From contig JBITNC010000001.1 of NCBI GenBank assembly GCA_050084985.1, forward strand, positions 136,710,001 to 136,774,000: a stretch of 64,000 bases of DNA. The letters run 5' to 3'. The position numbers and the translations under genes are program-made. The notes beneath the pieces are model-generated. The model was not told the origin of the DNA, searched no databases, and saw only the letters and a list, made by a program, of their open reading frames with translations. Shown here piece after piece: positions 24,601 to 34,235 of this stretch (positions are counted from its first letter, which is position 1; the number at the start of each line of letters is the position of its first letter). Source of the DNA: Nageia nagi. Its lineage: Eukaryota > Pinophyta.

Positions 24601-24760
24601 GATACATCATTTTCTCTTCATCACTTAGCCCTAATTCTCTTATCTCAAATGCGCAAGGCTTTACCCTTTTTGCTTTCTAGATAAACAAACATTCATCTCT
24701 AAAAGTTGACTATGATTTTACTAGTATTTCCCTCTCAATATGTGAAATTCCTACACTTTA
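21700..24760 (-). pseudogene. Long unrecognised minus-strand ORF relic
   Basis: Consecutive minus-strand coding blocks lie at 24,610-24,413 (with KRLFIWTKENAKSQKPLCNR and WELELGEMVCSGVHF), 23,917-23,663 (GYIQEFAPIIHEEFNDFTWL), 23,373-23,152 (EDLEAYWEKHHPIRRIKSR and IYTRIQPMDIDPSEQEK), 22,799-22,578 and 22,245-22,039 (CISKKLEEVKGIKDKWENIG), ending near 21,800 with YGVWVHGTKVDIFKWSKK. They lie in different frames with stops between, so this is a decayed protein of perhaps 900 residues, rich in Lys and Glu and probably helical in its second half. I recognise no domain. It lies downstream, on the same strand, of the Ty3 integrase at 25.8-26.6 kb, with a minisatellite between, so it may be that element's post-integrase gene. 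The insertion of element A at 21,537 may cut its end. Confidence 0.5.
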
Positions 24761-24914
24761 CATTTCTTTCCTCCTTGGTGCTTTTCAATTGCTTTTAAAA
24801 CCCTTATTTTGGTGATTAAAACAAACTCATGTTGTTCTTACATACTTCCTCCAAATTTTGAATGAATTTCCCTTCTTCTATTGAAATGTTCACTTATAAT
24901 ACTTACATGGAGGG

Positions 24915-25458
24915 AACAAAGCTTATGTGAATAAAATAACATGTATGTTGATAAACTTGGGTTTCTACAAAAGGCTTAAGGTTTTTATGATGCAATGTTG
25001 TATTATGCATGGTGTAAGTAGGTTATGCAGCCATATAACACTTTATGTGATATTTATGAACCTTATGCAATTAAATGAACCCTTATGTAATGGAAATAAT
25101 CCTTATATGGTGAAGCCAACCCTTGTGTAGTGGAAATAATGATATGTAGATAAATAAAACACCATGTAGTATTAAATAATGCCTTCCATAGGTAATATAT
25201 GCTTTATGCAATGAAAATTAGTGTTATGTGGAAATACTTGATCTTATGTAGATTAAAGATAGTTTATGTGATCAAGTCAATAATGCTTTTTCAAAGGTTA
25301 TAGGGCTTATATGAGTGAAATAATTCTCATGTGGCCAAAATAACCCTTATGCAGTTAAAGTGTTTCTTATGTAGAGGAAGAAACTCTTATGTGATTAATC
25401 CAAAGAATCCTTATGTGATCAAGATGAACCTTTACAATAAATATGAGCCTTATGTAGT
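24915..25458. repeat. 20-bp minisatellite, consensus near CCTTATGTAGTGGAAATAAN
   Basis: The core TTATG(T/C)(A/G) recurs on an exact 20-bp grid: near 24,921, 24,941, 24,981, 25,001, 25,021, 25,041, 25,061, 25,081, 25,101, 25,121, 25,141, 25,161, 25,201, 25,221, 25,241 and 25,261. After a gap it resumes at 25,323, 25,343, 25,363 and 25,384, then at 25,409 and 25,446 with small indels. About 25 diverged units in all. Confidence 0.85.
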
Positions 25459-25824
25459 GGAGAATTTTGATCATTTTTAAGGCTTTTAAGGATAAAAATA
25501 GCACAAAATAGCATAAGAATTATACCTATAAGTCTTCTAAGATAAGTTGTAACATTACTAATTAGGATTTTTAGTGCAATGGGCAAGAATGTTTTGTAAA
25601 AATTATGCATCTCTGGTGTGCTAACACAAGCTCTATTTGGGATAATTTTTGAATTGATAAGACAATTGAGAACCATAACAATCTCTATCTTAAGTAAAAA
25701 TCCTATACCTAACACTTCTTACTATCCTATAAATAAATAAATAGTTTTAATAACAGCTCTAATATATTGAAAGCACATATTTACAAACTTGTATGTATAG
25801 AGAGGAACAAATACATTAGTTATC
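25459..25824. other. Spacer with no recognised gene
   Basis: AT-rich sequence between the minisatellite and the end of the minus-strand integrase. A 98-residue minus-strand open frame (25,715-25,419) runs into the minisatellite and resembles nothing I know. Confidence 0.4.
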
Positions 25825-26629
25825 TTGATTAGGGGGATAATACCTTTTTATCTTTTGACCATTAATTGGTAATATCATTTGTTGACCATTAAGAGAGCTC
25901 AATTTGTAAGTGTGAGTTCTAACTAACTCAAATATTTGATAAGCCCTAAGCCATTTTGGTTCTAGCTTTCCTTTTTTTCCACGTTGACAATTTTTAGATC
26001 TTAGTACAAGACTATGTCATGTAAGATGAATGGTTTTTCTTTTACCTTCTTATTGAATATGGTTCTAGTCTTTAGATCTTGGTATAAAATTATGATAAAT
26101 GCCTTTCTACTTATTTCTTATAACTCTACTTGATCATTCAACCTTTTTTGCAATGCGTTAACATATTCCTCTTCTTCAATCATAAGTTATAACAGTCTTT
26201 CTTTAACATATGGTGGAAGTAATGCCTATTGATCATATACTAACTCATATGGTGATTATTAAATCCCCTTTTTCATTGATATCATGTCATCTTAAATCGC
26301 ATATTTCAAGTGTGTATGCCAAGTCCTTTTATTCTTTCTCAAATTTCTTTTGATTCTTATGAGTAAAATCTTGGTAGGTGCTTGAGCTAAGCCATTAATT
26401 TGTGGTTGTAGTTATCTAAATGGCTTAGCTCAATGTGATACTTGTTACAAAATTGAATCATTTCAAATGATTTCAAATATGCTCCATTATTAGCTTTCTT
26501 AGAATCATATATATACAAAGAATATTATCTTTTATGAAATTGATAACAATGAGAGTTGTAGAAGATCTCAATGGAATAGCATCTATCCACTTGGTGAAGT
26601 AGTTAGTTATTGTTATTACCCACTTGATA
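25825..26629 (-). pseudogene. Ty3-type integrase relic
   Basis: The minus strand reads WVITITNYFTKWIDAIPLR near 26,625-26,570, then INFIKDNI, GAYLKSFEMIQFCNKYHIEL, WHTHLKY, SPYELVYDQ near 26,245, and the C-terminal end YQIFELVRTHTYKLSSLNG followed by LPINGQKIKRYYP near 25,840. These are the core and C-terminal domains of a Ty3/gypsy integrase of Tat/Athila-like type. The expected TDNG is eroded to KANNG, so the second Asp is lost. The N-terminal zinc domain is absent: the sequence continues in frame into a copia Gag at about 26,629. Confidence 0.8.
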
Positions 26630-27417
26630 CCATAGAAATTACAATTACCATCAAATTTAGCTTTGGATTTGGATTTACTATACTTATCTTGGCCATTATA
26701 TTATTTTTTTCCACCTTCAATGAAGTTATTTTTCAAAACATGGGAAGATTTAAATTGATTGTTGAACTTATTTTTGAAGTGAGTCTTCATTGTTCCAAGT
26801 GCCACAAAATGCTTCTTAGGAGTGGATATCAACAACTTTTTGTTGAGAGTTTTCCCATTTTTTTGAATAATACTTAAATATTTTCTAAGGAATATGTACA
26901 ACTCTTCTTCATGATTGAGCCTCATATCAATAATAGTTATAAAGTGATTGAATTTAGAGGAGAGGCTTTGAAGGATGATGAACACCATAAACTCATTATT
27001 GATCTAGTTATATCCACATCCCACAAGTTGGATCCTAAGATCAACAATCTTGTTCAAGTATATTACAATACTTTAATTTCCTTCTTGATGTGATTGCAAT
27101 AAGTTTTGGAGGATGGTGAACCTCTTATAGAAGTTTGAGATGAGGTAGAATTTATTTAGCTTGTTCTAAGCTTCCTTTATTAAATTTGAAGAAGAGATCA
27201 TGAGGACTTCTTTTGAAACTGCATGAAAGATCATAAATATTTGTAGCTCATTATTTTTGTGGTAAGCCTCAATTACCTTATCATATGTTGGAAAAACTTA
27301 GTTTTCATTTATCATTTACCACAAATTTTATACTTAGAGTTTCACTTTCATTCTATGTTCCCAAATACCATAGTTGGAACTATCTAGGATGTGCTTGGGT
27401 GTAAAGAAGTCTTCCAT
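26630..27417 (-). pseudogene. gag: Ty1/copia Gag, truncated and joined to a Ty3 integrase
   Basis: The ATG at 27,417 opens MEDFFTPKHILDSSNYGIWE, the usual copia Gag N-terminus with its NYxxW motif. Then come EAYHKNNELQIFMIFHAVSK, NLIKEAXNKLNKFY, a KIVDLRIQLVG block and, in the open frame 26,988-26,701, IILQSLSSKFNHFITIID, the UBN2-type Gag signature. The zinc knuckle starts as GNCNFYGIK (second Cys now Tyr) and breaks off at about 26,629, where integrase begins in the same frame. A plus-strand frame at 26,689-26,877 is a shadow. The protein would have formed the particle shell. Confidence 0.8.
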
Positions 27418-27448
27418 TTGCTATAAAAAAAATGAAAGTGTTAACCAA

Positions 27449-27725
27449 TGTAAGCATTTCAAAATATGAACCAAATTAATCAACCATACATGTTGATTTT
27501 CTTCAAATTAATCAATCATAAATGTTAAGTTCTATATAAAGATAATCAACTATAATTAGATATAAATATGATTAAGAGATATTAGCAATAATTAGCATAT
27601 TTTTAGAATTTAATTAGCATATTAGCCTTTATATTATATATATTTTTATTTTTTAAATAATATATAGTGTATATACTTAAAATATTATTTATTAATAAAT
27701 AATAAATCATTTCTAATCATCTACA
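27449..27725 (-). mobile_element. Candidate 5' LTR of the copia element
   Basis: On the minus strand it begins TGTAGATG at 27,725 and ends GCTTACA at 27,449, followed by TTGGTTAACACTT, a possible eroded tRNA primer site, 31 bp before the Gag ATG. The first 50 bases resemble the end of the solo-LTR-like insertion at 4,147 (TGTAGA, then an AAATGA(A/T)TTATTATTTATTAA stretch). A second LTR copy for proof is missing. Confidence 0.4.
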
Positions 27726-27884
27726 ATAGAGCTCATTGTGTAATGAAATCTAGATATGATAGGTGACTTTGAGAAACATTCATCAAGAATGATATAAGTA
27801 TATTACCACCTATCAAGGATTCCAAATCATGTCATGATTTCTCATGCACAACCCTTCTACCTTTATAGTTATAAAGTTTAGTTA

Positions 27885-28765
27885 CAAGGCTCCTCCTTGG
27901 GATTATGATGCACATAGGGCCAAGATTCCTTCTTGGGTTTATTTTTGGATTGATCTATTATCATAAAACATAAAGGTAGATAAGTGTGCAAAATGATAAG
28001 AGAATTTATTTAATTAAATTATTTCAAATAATTAAAAGGGTTTTTTAATCATATTAAAATTTATTTTTAGTGTTAATAGGGTTGGCACAAGCTCTCTAAG
28101 TGGATATGAAAGTAGATAAATCACTTCTAGGCTAGGGAGCAGCATTGGTCCTTAAAAGGTAGAGAAGGGAAGCATCGCTTAACTTTGGATGATCCAAGAT
28201 TGAATGAATAATATGATGTATTTAAATAAGAAAATGACTTATCTTCATATCCATATAAACTAGCAAATAAGTCCTAAAAGGTAGTCGATTAGGAGACAGG
28301 GAATACTAAAATATTAAATGATCCCAATCCTCCCTAACATGGTTGACTTGGATGTGGGGGCATAATTCTTATCAATTGCCCTTTTTGTTAGCTTAAATAA
28401 ATATATAATTTTCCATTTTTGAGTTCTTTACTTTAAGGAACAAATATAAGTATGATAAATATATAATTTGACAAATAAATTACTCCTAATATAAGTACTA
28501 AAAATCATAATCAATAGGCATAATGGATGGCATCTAGATATCCTAATTTAGGGACATTACATTTTGTGCCAAGGATCTTCCTTGTTCTTATGATATATAA
28601 GTGCAAAAACTCCTTCTTAGGCTTATTTTCAATATGAATTGGTATCATAAAACATAAAGGTGGTTAAATATGCATAATAAAAAAACCAATAAATCACTTA
28701 AATAAATAAATCATTTCAAATACCTAAAAGGTGTATTTTAATTAAATTAAAATTCCTTTTTAGTT
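27885..28765. repeat. Two direct copies of a roughly 200-bp repeat
   Basis: 27,885-28,090 and 28,555-28,765 share CCTTCTTGGGTTTATTTT-like, ATCATAAAACATAAAGGT, AATTATTTCAAATAATTAAAAGG-like and TTTTAGTGTTAA-like blocks in order. The 460 bp between them shows no gene. They could be the ends of an unrecognised insertion between the copia LTR and the second integrase relic. Confidence 0.6.
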
Positions 28766-28779
28766 ATTAACACTTACCA

Positions 28780-29929
28780 TACTACTCATTATTTGGATCC
28801 CAATATAACACCACATCTCTTTTTTGTAAGGATTATTATTTGGTCCTTTTATTAAAGGTTTCTATAATCTTGATTGATTGTTCTACTAGAGTAACAATTA
28901 TAGATTACATGTTATCCTCTAGTTCTACTAGCTCATTTAATCTTATTTGTAGAGGATCATCATTATCTAATTTTATACTGAGAAATTGTAAAAATAAAAT
29001 TTAGTTGTAATGATAATAATAATTATTACCAATATAACAATATACTAACTCATACATTTATTTCCCAATGCTATGCTTTGGAGTAATTCTATCAACCCAT
29101 AGCGCATACTTCATCTATGAATTATAGCTTCTCTTATTCTTTCTAATTTCACTATTTCTTTTGGTTTGTAAAATTTTATGAGGATTTTTCCATTCTATTT
29201 CCTTGTGTATAATAATTTACTTAATGGGATAATTTAATACCATATTTAGAATAAAATATAATCATTTCAATTGAAATGAAATACACACCATTATCAGTTA
29301 CTAGTTTTCTTGGTACTCCAAATCTAGTGATTATATATTCCTCAAAAAAATTCATAAATGCTTCATTTATGAAGTTCCTTAAAGGTGTTGCCTCCATCAA
29401 TTTGGTAAAATAATTTTTTTTTTATTAATATCCATCTATATCACATTCAAATGAGTTTCAGTTAGTCTCCCTAATCAAATCAAGTCTCCACTGCATAAAT
29501 GGTGCTTTAACAATTATAGGTTTCAATGCCATAGATCCTAATTTTTATTTTATTTTAAGAATGTGGAACTCATGGCATATCCAAAAATATTTATAAACTA
29601 AAGAAAAGAGGTTAGGCTAATAAAACCCATATTAGAAATTTTTTGTAGTTATTACTCTAGATATGTAATGACCTTCACATAGGCCCTTGTGATATTCATC
29701 AAGTATTGAGCCTATTAATTTTCTCTAACATGTTTAAGAAGAGCTCCTTAAGGATTTATCTAACATAAATAATCATATTTGATAACATATTACATTATTT
29801 ATTTCTTTAATGATCTCTTTTATACTTTTGAATAGTTTTCTAGGTACTTAAGAGTTTTAAAGATACTTTCATATGAGTTTGAACAACTTATGTGACCACT
29901 ATTATATTCAATATCATTGATAGTGTTTT
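28780..29929 (-). pseudogene. Second minus-strand Ty3 integrase relic
   Basis: Reading from 29,920 the translation gives ENYSKV, KYDYLC, the zinc-domain stretch GLCEGHYISRVITTKNF near 29,670, then ITRFGVPRKLVTDNGVYF near 29,330 with the second catalytic Asp intact, NYYTQGNRMEKS, MKYALWVDRITPKHSIGK near 29,090 and KRDVVLYWDPNNE near 28,790. This is a nearly complete integrase with H2C2, core and start of the C-terminal domain, of Tat/Athila-like type. Stops and frameshifts occur throughout. Element BC was inserted at 29,930, and the upstream part of this older element is not recognisable beyond 59,157. Confidence 0.85.
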
Positions 29930-29934
29930 CAACT
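29930..29934. repeat. Target-site duplication of element BC, left copy
   Basis: CAACT immediately before the 5' LTR, repeated exactly at 59,152-59,156 after the 3' LTR. Confidence 0.95.
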
Positions 29935-30837
29935 TGTAGACACCCAAAAATGACCCTTATTTCAATAGATGAAAGGAGGATGAAAAAATAAAATATTATT
30001 ATGAAGTTATTATGAAAAGCTAATTATCAATGTTAAGCATCAATTTCTTGGTGACCCAAGCTAGATGTTGGCATCTGAAATTCTGATGCTAGGGACTTTG
30101 TAATTGGTAAAAGAAAAATAAAATGGAAACTTTTGAGGTTTCTTGGGAAAAAAGTAGGGGATGACAGATGACTCATCATCCATTTTATGTATCCAAGCTT
30201 TGGATTATTACTATAATAAAGTTGGATGGGCTTTTCTATCTAGATTTTTATCTCAAAATTGGAAACTTTAGTTGTTTCCAAAATATATAAATAAAACCTT
30301 CAATAATGGAGTAAAGGATCCAATTTGAATGCAAAGTTACTTTGTTAGAATATACCTAGACTTAGTGAGTTGATTACTTTACTATTTCATACTTTTACAT
30401 GATTTTTTATGTTTAGTATTACACTTATTTTCATGATATGAGTAGGTATGTTTTATGTGCTTTTTGTTCACATGTGTACAAGTTCCATAGGTGTTGATTA
30501 GTAAAGCTAATTTGCAATATTCATATAAAGTTGAAGAAGAGAAATCCAAATTTATTGCAAGTTCTAGAAGATAATTTTTTAGAGCTTGCAAACACTATTA
30601 TATAATTATCGAATGCCAGTGATCAAGATCAATTATCAAACAACTAAGGTGGGTCTCTAGTGACTGTAAATAGCCATAGAGGCCAAAATATTATTTGTAA
30701 AGAGTGCTTTTGTAAGGAAAAAAATCAAAAGAGATTGGTAATTGTATTATTGAGGTATACTCATAAGTAATAAAGAAAATGTTGGTTGTAATATTGCTTA
30801 TTTTATTTGTCAATAGGGTTACTTTTTTAGTATGATA
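29935..30837 (+). mobile_element. 5' LTR of element BC
   Basis: Starts TGTAGACACCC and ends AGTATGATA (terminal CA now TA), 903 bp, collinear with 58,234-59,151. TATATAAATA at 30,284-30,293 is the best core-promoter candidate and is followed about 70 bp later by the conserved TTAGTGAGTTGA block. Minus-strand open frames at 30,591-30,382 and 30,939-30,691 have no support. Confidence 0.93.
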
Positions 30838-30840
30838 TTC

Positions 30841-30857
30841 TGGTGTTAGAAGGAGGG
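30841..30857 (+). promoter_or_regulatory. Primer-binding-site candidate of element BC
   Basis: TGGTGTTAGAAGGAGGG starts three bases after the LTR. The TGG start fits pairing with a tRNA CCA end. I cannot assign the tRNA. Confidence 0.7.
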
Positions 30858-31539
30858 TCCATCGCATGTAGAAAATATCACTAATGAAATGCAAGTGGTT
30901 TTCTACATCTTTAGATTTATTTTTTATGGTTTTTTTCATGTGATATCTAAGCTAATTCTATTTTATATATTTTATATTTTTTTAAGGTTGAGTTGCATAA
31001 TCGCCAATGACTAGTTATAAAATATCAATAATTGGGTTAAAATACCACTGATTCAAGATAGAGGTTGAATCTTTTTTATCATCATCAACACCAAAAATGC
31101 ATATTATGAACTAAACATGGGAATAAAAAAATAAAACATTATTTGTGATCCCTTTGCTCAAATTGCATGTAGGGGAGCATATTTAATGTCAATGGAAAAA
31201 TTACATTATTTTTTATATTTTTGTTGTTTAGCTTCAAACACTTTATTTACTTATTTGTAGGGTAGGGATCACAATAATAAATAAACTAATTCACTTAATA
31301 ATTTTTTTTTCTTACCCACTTATGCTCTCCCTTTACACTAAAAAGTGATATGAGGTGATCAGAATGGATTTGATAGAAAAAGGGTAAATGAATAACATAT
31401 GACTTTTGAAGAAGCTATTTCCTAAGCTATCATAATTCAAAAGGATAAAATTCAAGATGGCAAGATAAAAACTAAGAAAAAAGAACCTTATGTTAAGAAA
31501 AAAAATTAAATAGAACAAATAAGTAAAACATCACCAGCT
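30858..31539 (+). other. Leader of element BC and decayed 5' gag
   Basis: No conserved domain is visible. Lys-rich fragments from about 31,380 may be the eroded N-terminal Gag. Alignment with element A becomes clear only from about 31,530 (A: about 1,960). Confidence 0.5.
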
Positions 31540-32330
31540 AATAAAGGTTCTATTAATAGAGATATGAAATCGAATCCTCCCTAAAATAAGGAAAAGGAGT
31601 CTAAACCTAAAAGAAATTTCATGCCTTTATTAAAATCTCTCTATGATATTCTAAGGAAGATTTATGATCATCAAGTAATTAGCCTCCTAGAGATAATTCC
31701 ATAATGCCTTGAAGCCAAAAATAATAGATGGTATAATGAAAATGAATTCTATCATTACCATAACCCAAAGGGTCATGACACAAATAAATATAGGACCTTA
31801 CAACACAAGATTCAATATTTGATTGATTATGGAAAATTGGAAGTTGATAATCCTATAGATATCGAAAATCAAAACATGGGAATTTATCAAAACCCTCTTA
31901 CTCAACATCAAGCTAACAATGTTTCATTACATCCACATGAGAATCAAGTAAGTCACAATTGGAATTATGATAACACAACATTTATAGGAATGGTAAATAT
32001 TACTACAAGAGCTCAAAAGGTACAAGAAAAATAAAATGTTATTTTAGATAACCAACAAGATGTGATTATTGTGCAACCAAATATACCTAGACCAAAACCT
32101 CTTAAAGTCTCTGTGAAAGGATATCCACACCAATAATTAAAAAAATTACAAGTTAAAATATCTCTATTTGAGTTACTACAACAATCTAATAACCATAGAG
32201 ATGCAATTAATCAATTACTGCAAATAATAGAATTAGATATAAATGATCCTAAAAGATGTGTATATTTTGTATAAAATATTAAAACAAGTCAAAAACCTAC
32301 TATTATTTTCTATGATCATGAATTTAAATA
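31540..32330 (+). pseudogene. gag: Gag of element BC
   Basis: The translation around 31,615-31,860 gives FMPLLKSLYDILRK, then FYHYHNPKGHDTNKY and HKIQYLIDYGKLEVDNP, the Tat-type Gag zinc knuckle and IQDLI signature. Both zinc-binding Cys are Tyr, so the knuckle is dead. The stretch 31,819-32,034 is open for 71 residues and aligns with both parts of the LINE-split gag of element A, which defines the LINE insertion point there. Confidence 0.8.
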
Positions 32331-34230
32331 TTCAAATGGAACCCATGGTCAAGATCCACCTTTGCACATTAAAGCTAAGGTATATGGGGAAATGTTTAAG
32401 ATAATATTGATTGATGAAGGTTTAGCAATAAATATTATTTCAACTATGACGTATAAGAATCTGAATATTTTATTTTCACATATTTGTACCCCATCAATAT
32501 AGCTAAAAGCATTTAATTATTCTTTATATTCAATAATGGGATCAATCTCATTTCCTATTACTGTAGGGTCTAAAATAGTACAAATTATGTTACAAGTAAT
32601 TAAAGGAGACATCACACAATATAATATCCTTTTTGGAAGAACTTAGATTAGATATATGTAATGTGTACCCTCAACATATCATAATTATTTGAAATATATT
32701 CATAAATATGTAGTACATTGTGTGCTTAGAGATGAAAACCCATATTCACATTGTAATAGTGCTTATTTATTGAAAGAAGTAGCTTTAACATCTACTCGCT
32801 ACTTTATAGCACCAATACCAATAGAAGGACCATGGATTATTGAGGTGGGTAAAAATAATTCTTCTTTTATCACTTCAAAATAAAAGCATGCTATCAATCA
32901 AGAATCATCAAAAATTCAACAAAAGATCGATGATAAGTCATAATCAAAGATAGATCCCACACCATAAGAAAGATGTACTTAGGAATAAAGAGCATATAAA
33001 TTAGATGAATTAAGCAAAGTCTCCTCATCAAAAATTCCAACTCCCATGAATACATCATTAAAAGGTAATGATTTTCGAGAAAATGATAATTCATTAAACA
33101 TCTACCCAGTAATAATAAAACTATTACATTATGGTATATGAGAAATTTGAATTGGTGATGTTATATTAAGTATTCCCTTTGATCAAGAAATGGGAAGACC
33201 TAAGGAGTATCCTAGTGTAGTGGGGCAATTGGTACCATTAGAAAATGTTCCTAATCAAACCCTTTTTAGTTATACATGTCCTATAGAACCACCTCTCATT
33301 TCTTTACTTAAATCACATGAAGGTATTTTTTTATAATTCATTAAAATATTTATCACCTTATGTAAGATCATTTGTCCAAAGATATTTTAGTAGGTGTCAA
33401 TGGAAAGGATGAGGTTTAGGTCGATATGAACAAGGAGCTTAATATAGAATTAATATTTACTACCAATCACCCATTGATAAAATAGGATTGGGATACAAAG
33501 GTAAGAATAAAAAAGAATTTGGTTGTAAAATAGTTGAGCTAGAACAAAAAAAGCTTGAATATGAAAAACCATATGGAAACCTTGAAGATATACTAAACTA
33601 AGAAAATATAGAACCTAAAATATTATCTTTGAAAAGTCTATTTTCTAATGTTGTATCAAGTAACATCATTGAGATTGAAGAGATATATAATTCAAGTCAA
33701 GAGAAAATATCTTTTAACTGGTCTAGAAGTGACGAGCTTGAATTATTAAGTCTAGTAAGTTTGAGTAGATCTTCATCATACTTCATGGTAGATGAGCATA
33801 CTATAGAATTTACTCTAATTTCCAAACAACCTACAACACAAGACTTTAAAGATATAAATACTATACTTCAAACCTCCAAATTCACCATAAATATGAATTT
33901 AGAGGATTAAGATTTAGGTGAAGATGAAGAGTATATACTCAATGATAAAAATTGGATTTTAATACAAAATAAATTAGAAGAGGGGTATCACATGTTAATT
34001 TAAGAAACCATTGAGATATATTTAAGTGATGATCCAAATAATCCAAAGATTATTCAACTAGAAAAATCACTAACTAAATATGAGAGGTGAGAATTTGTAT
34101 CTATATTTAAATAAAAGTAAATAATATTTGTATTTTCATATGCTGATATGCTAAGGTTGGATCCAAACTTGGTGGTACATAGCCAAGGTAAAAAAAAGAT
34201 GTTAAACTAGTTAGAAAAACTTATGTAAGA
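32331..34230 (+). pseudogene. Protease and linker of element BC
   Basis: PPLHIKAKV, then ILIDEGLAINII near 32,405 (protease active site, catalytic Asp present, following Gly-Ser replaced), FPITVGSKIVQ and QYNILFG near 32,620 give the protease core. Open stretches at 32,689-32,883 and 33,629-33,910 continue the linker (SFNWSRSDELELLSLVS-like; acidic GEDEEYI near 33,920). The frame runs to 34,230 and is interrupted by element D; it resumes at 46,758 with no loss except the duplicated TGCAT. Confidence 0.8.
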
Positions 34231-34235
34231 TGCAT
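34231..34235. repeat. Target-site duplication of element D, left copy
   Basis: TGCAT here and at 46,758-46,762. Joining across one copy restores the element-A-like sequence AAGATGCATCC. Confidence 0.95.

Noticed and set aside
24915-25458. CRISPR array
   Set aside because: Units are 20 bp with no unique spacers and are diverged; this is a plant minisatellite.
28632-28643. TTGGTATCAT as a primer-binding site
   Set aside because: It lies on the plus strand with no LTR end before it and no plus-strand gag after it; the other repeat copy near 27,955 lacks it.
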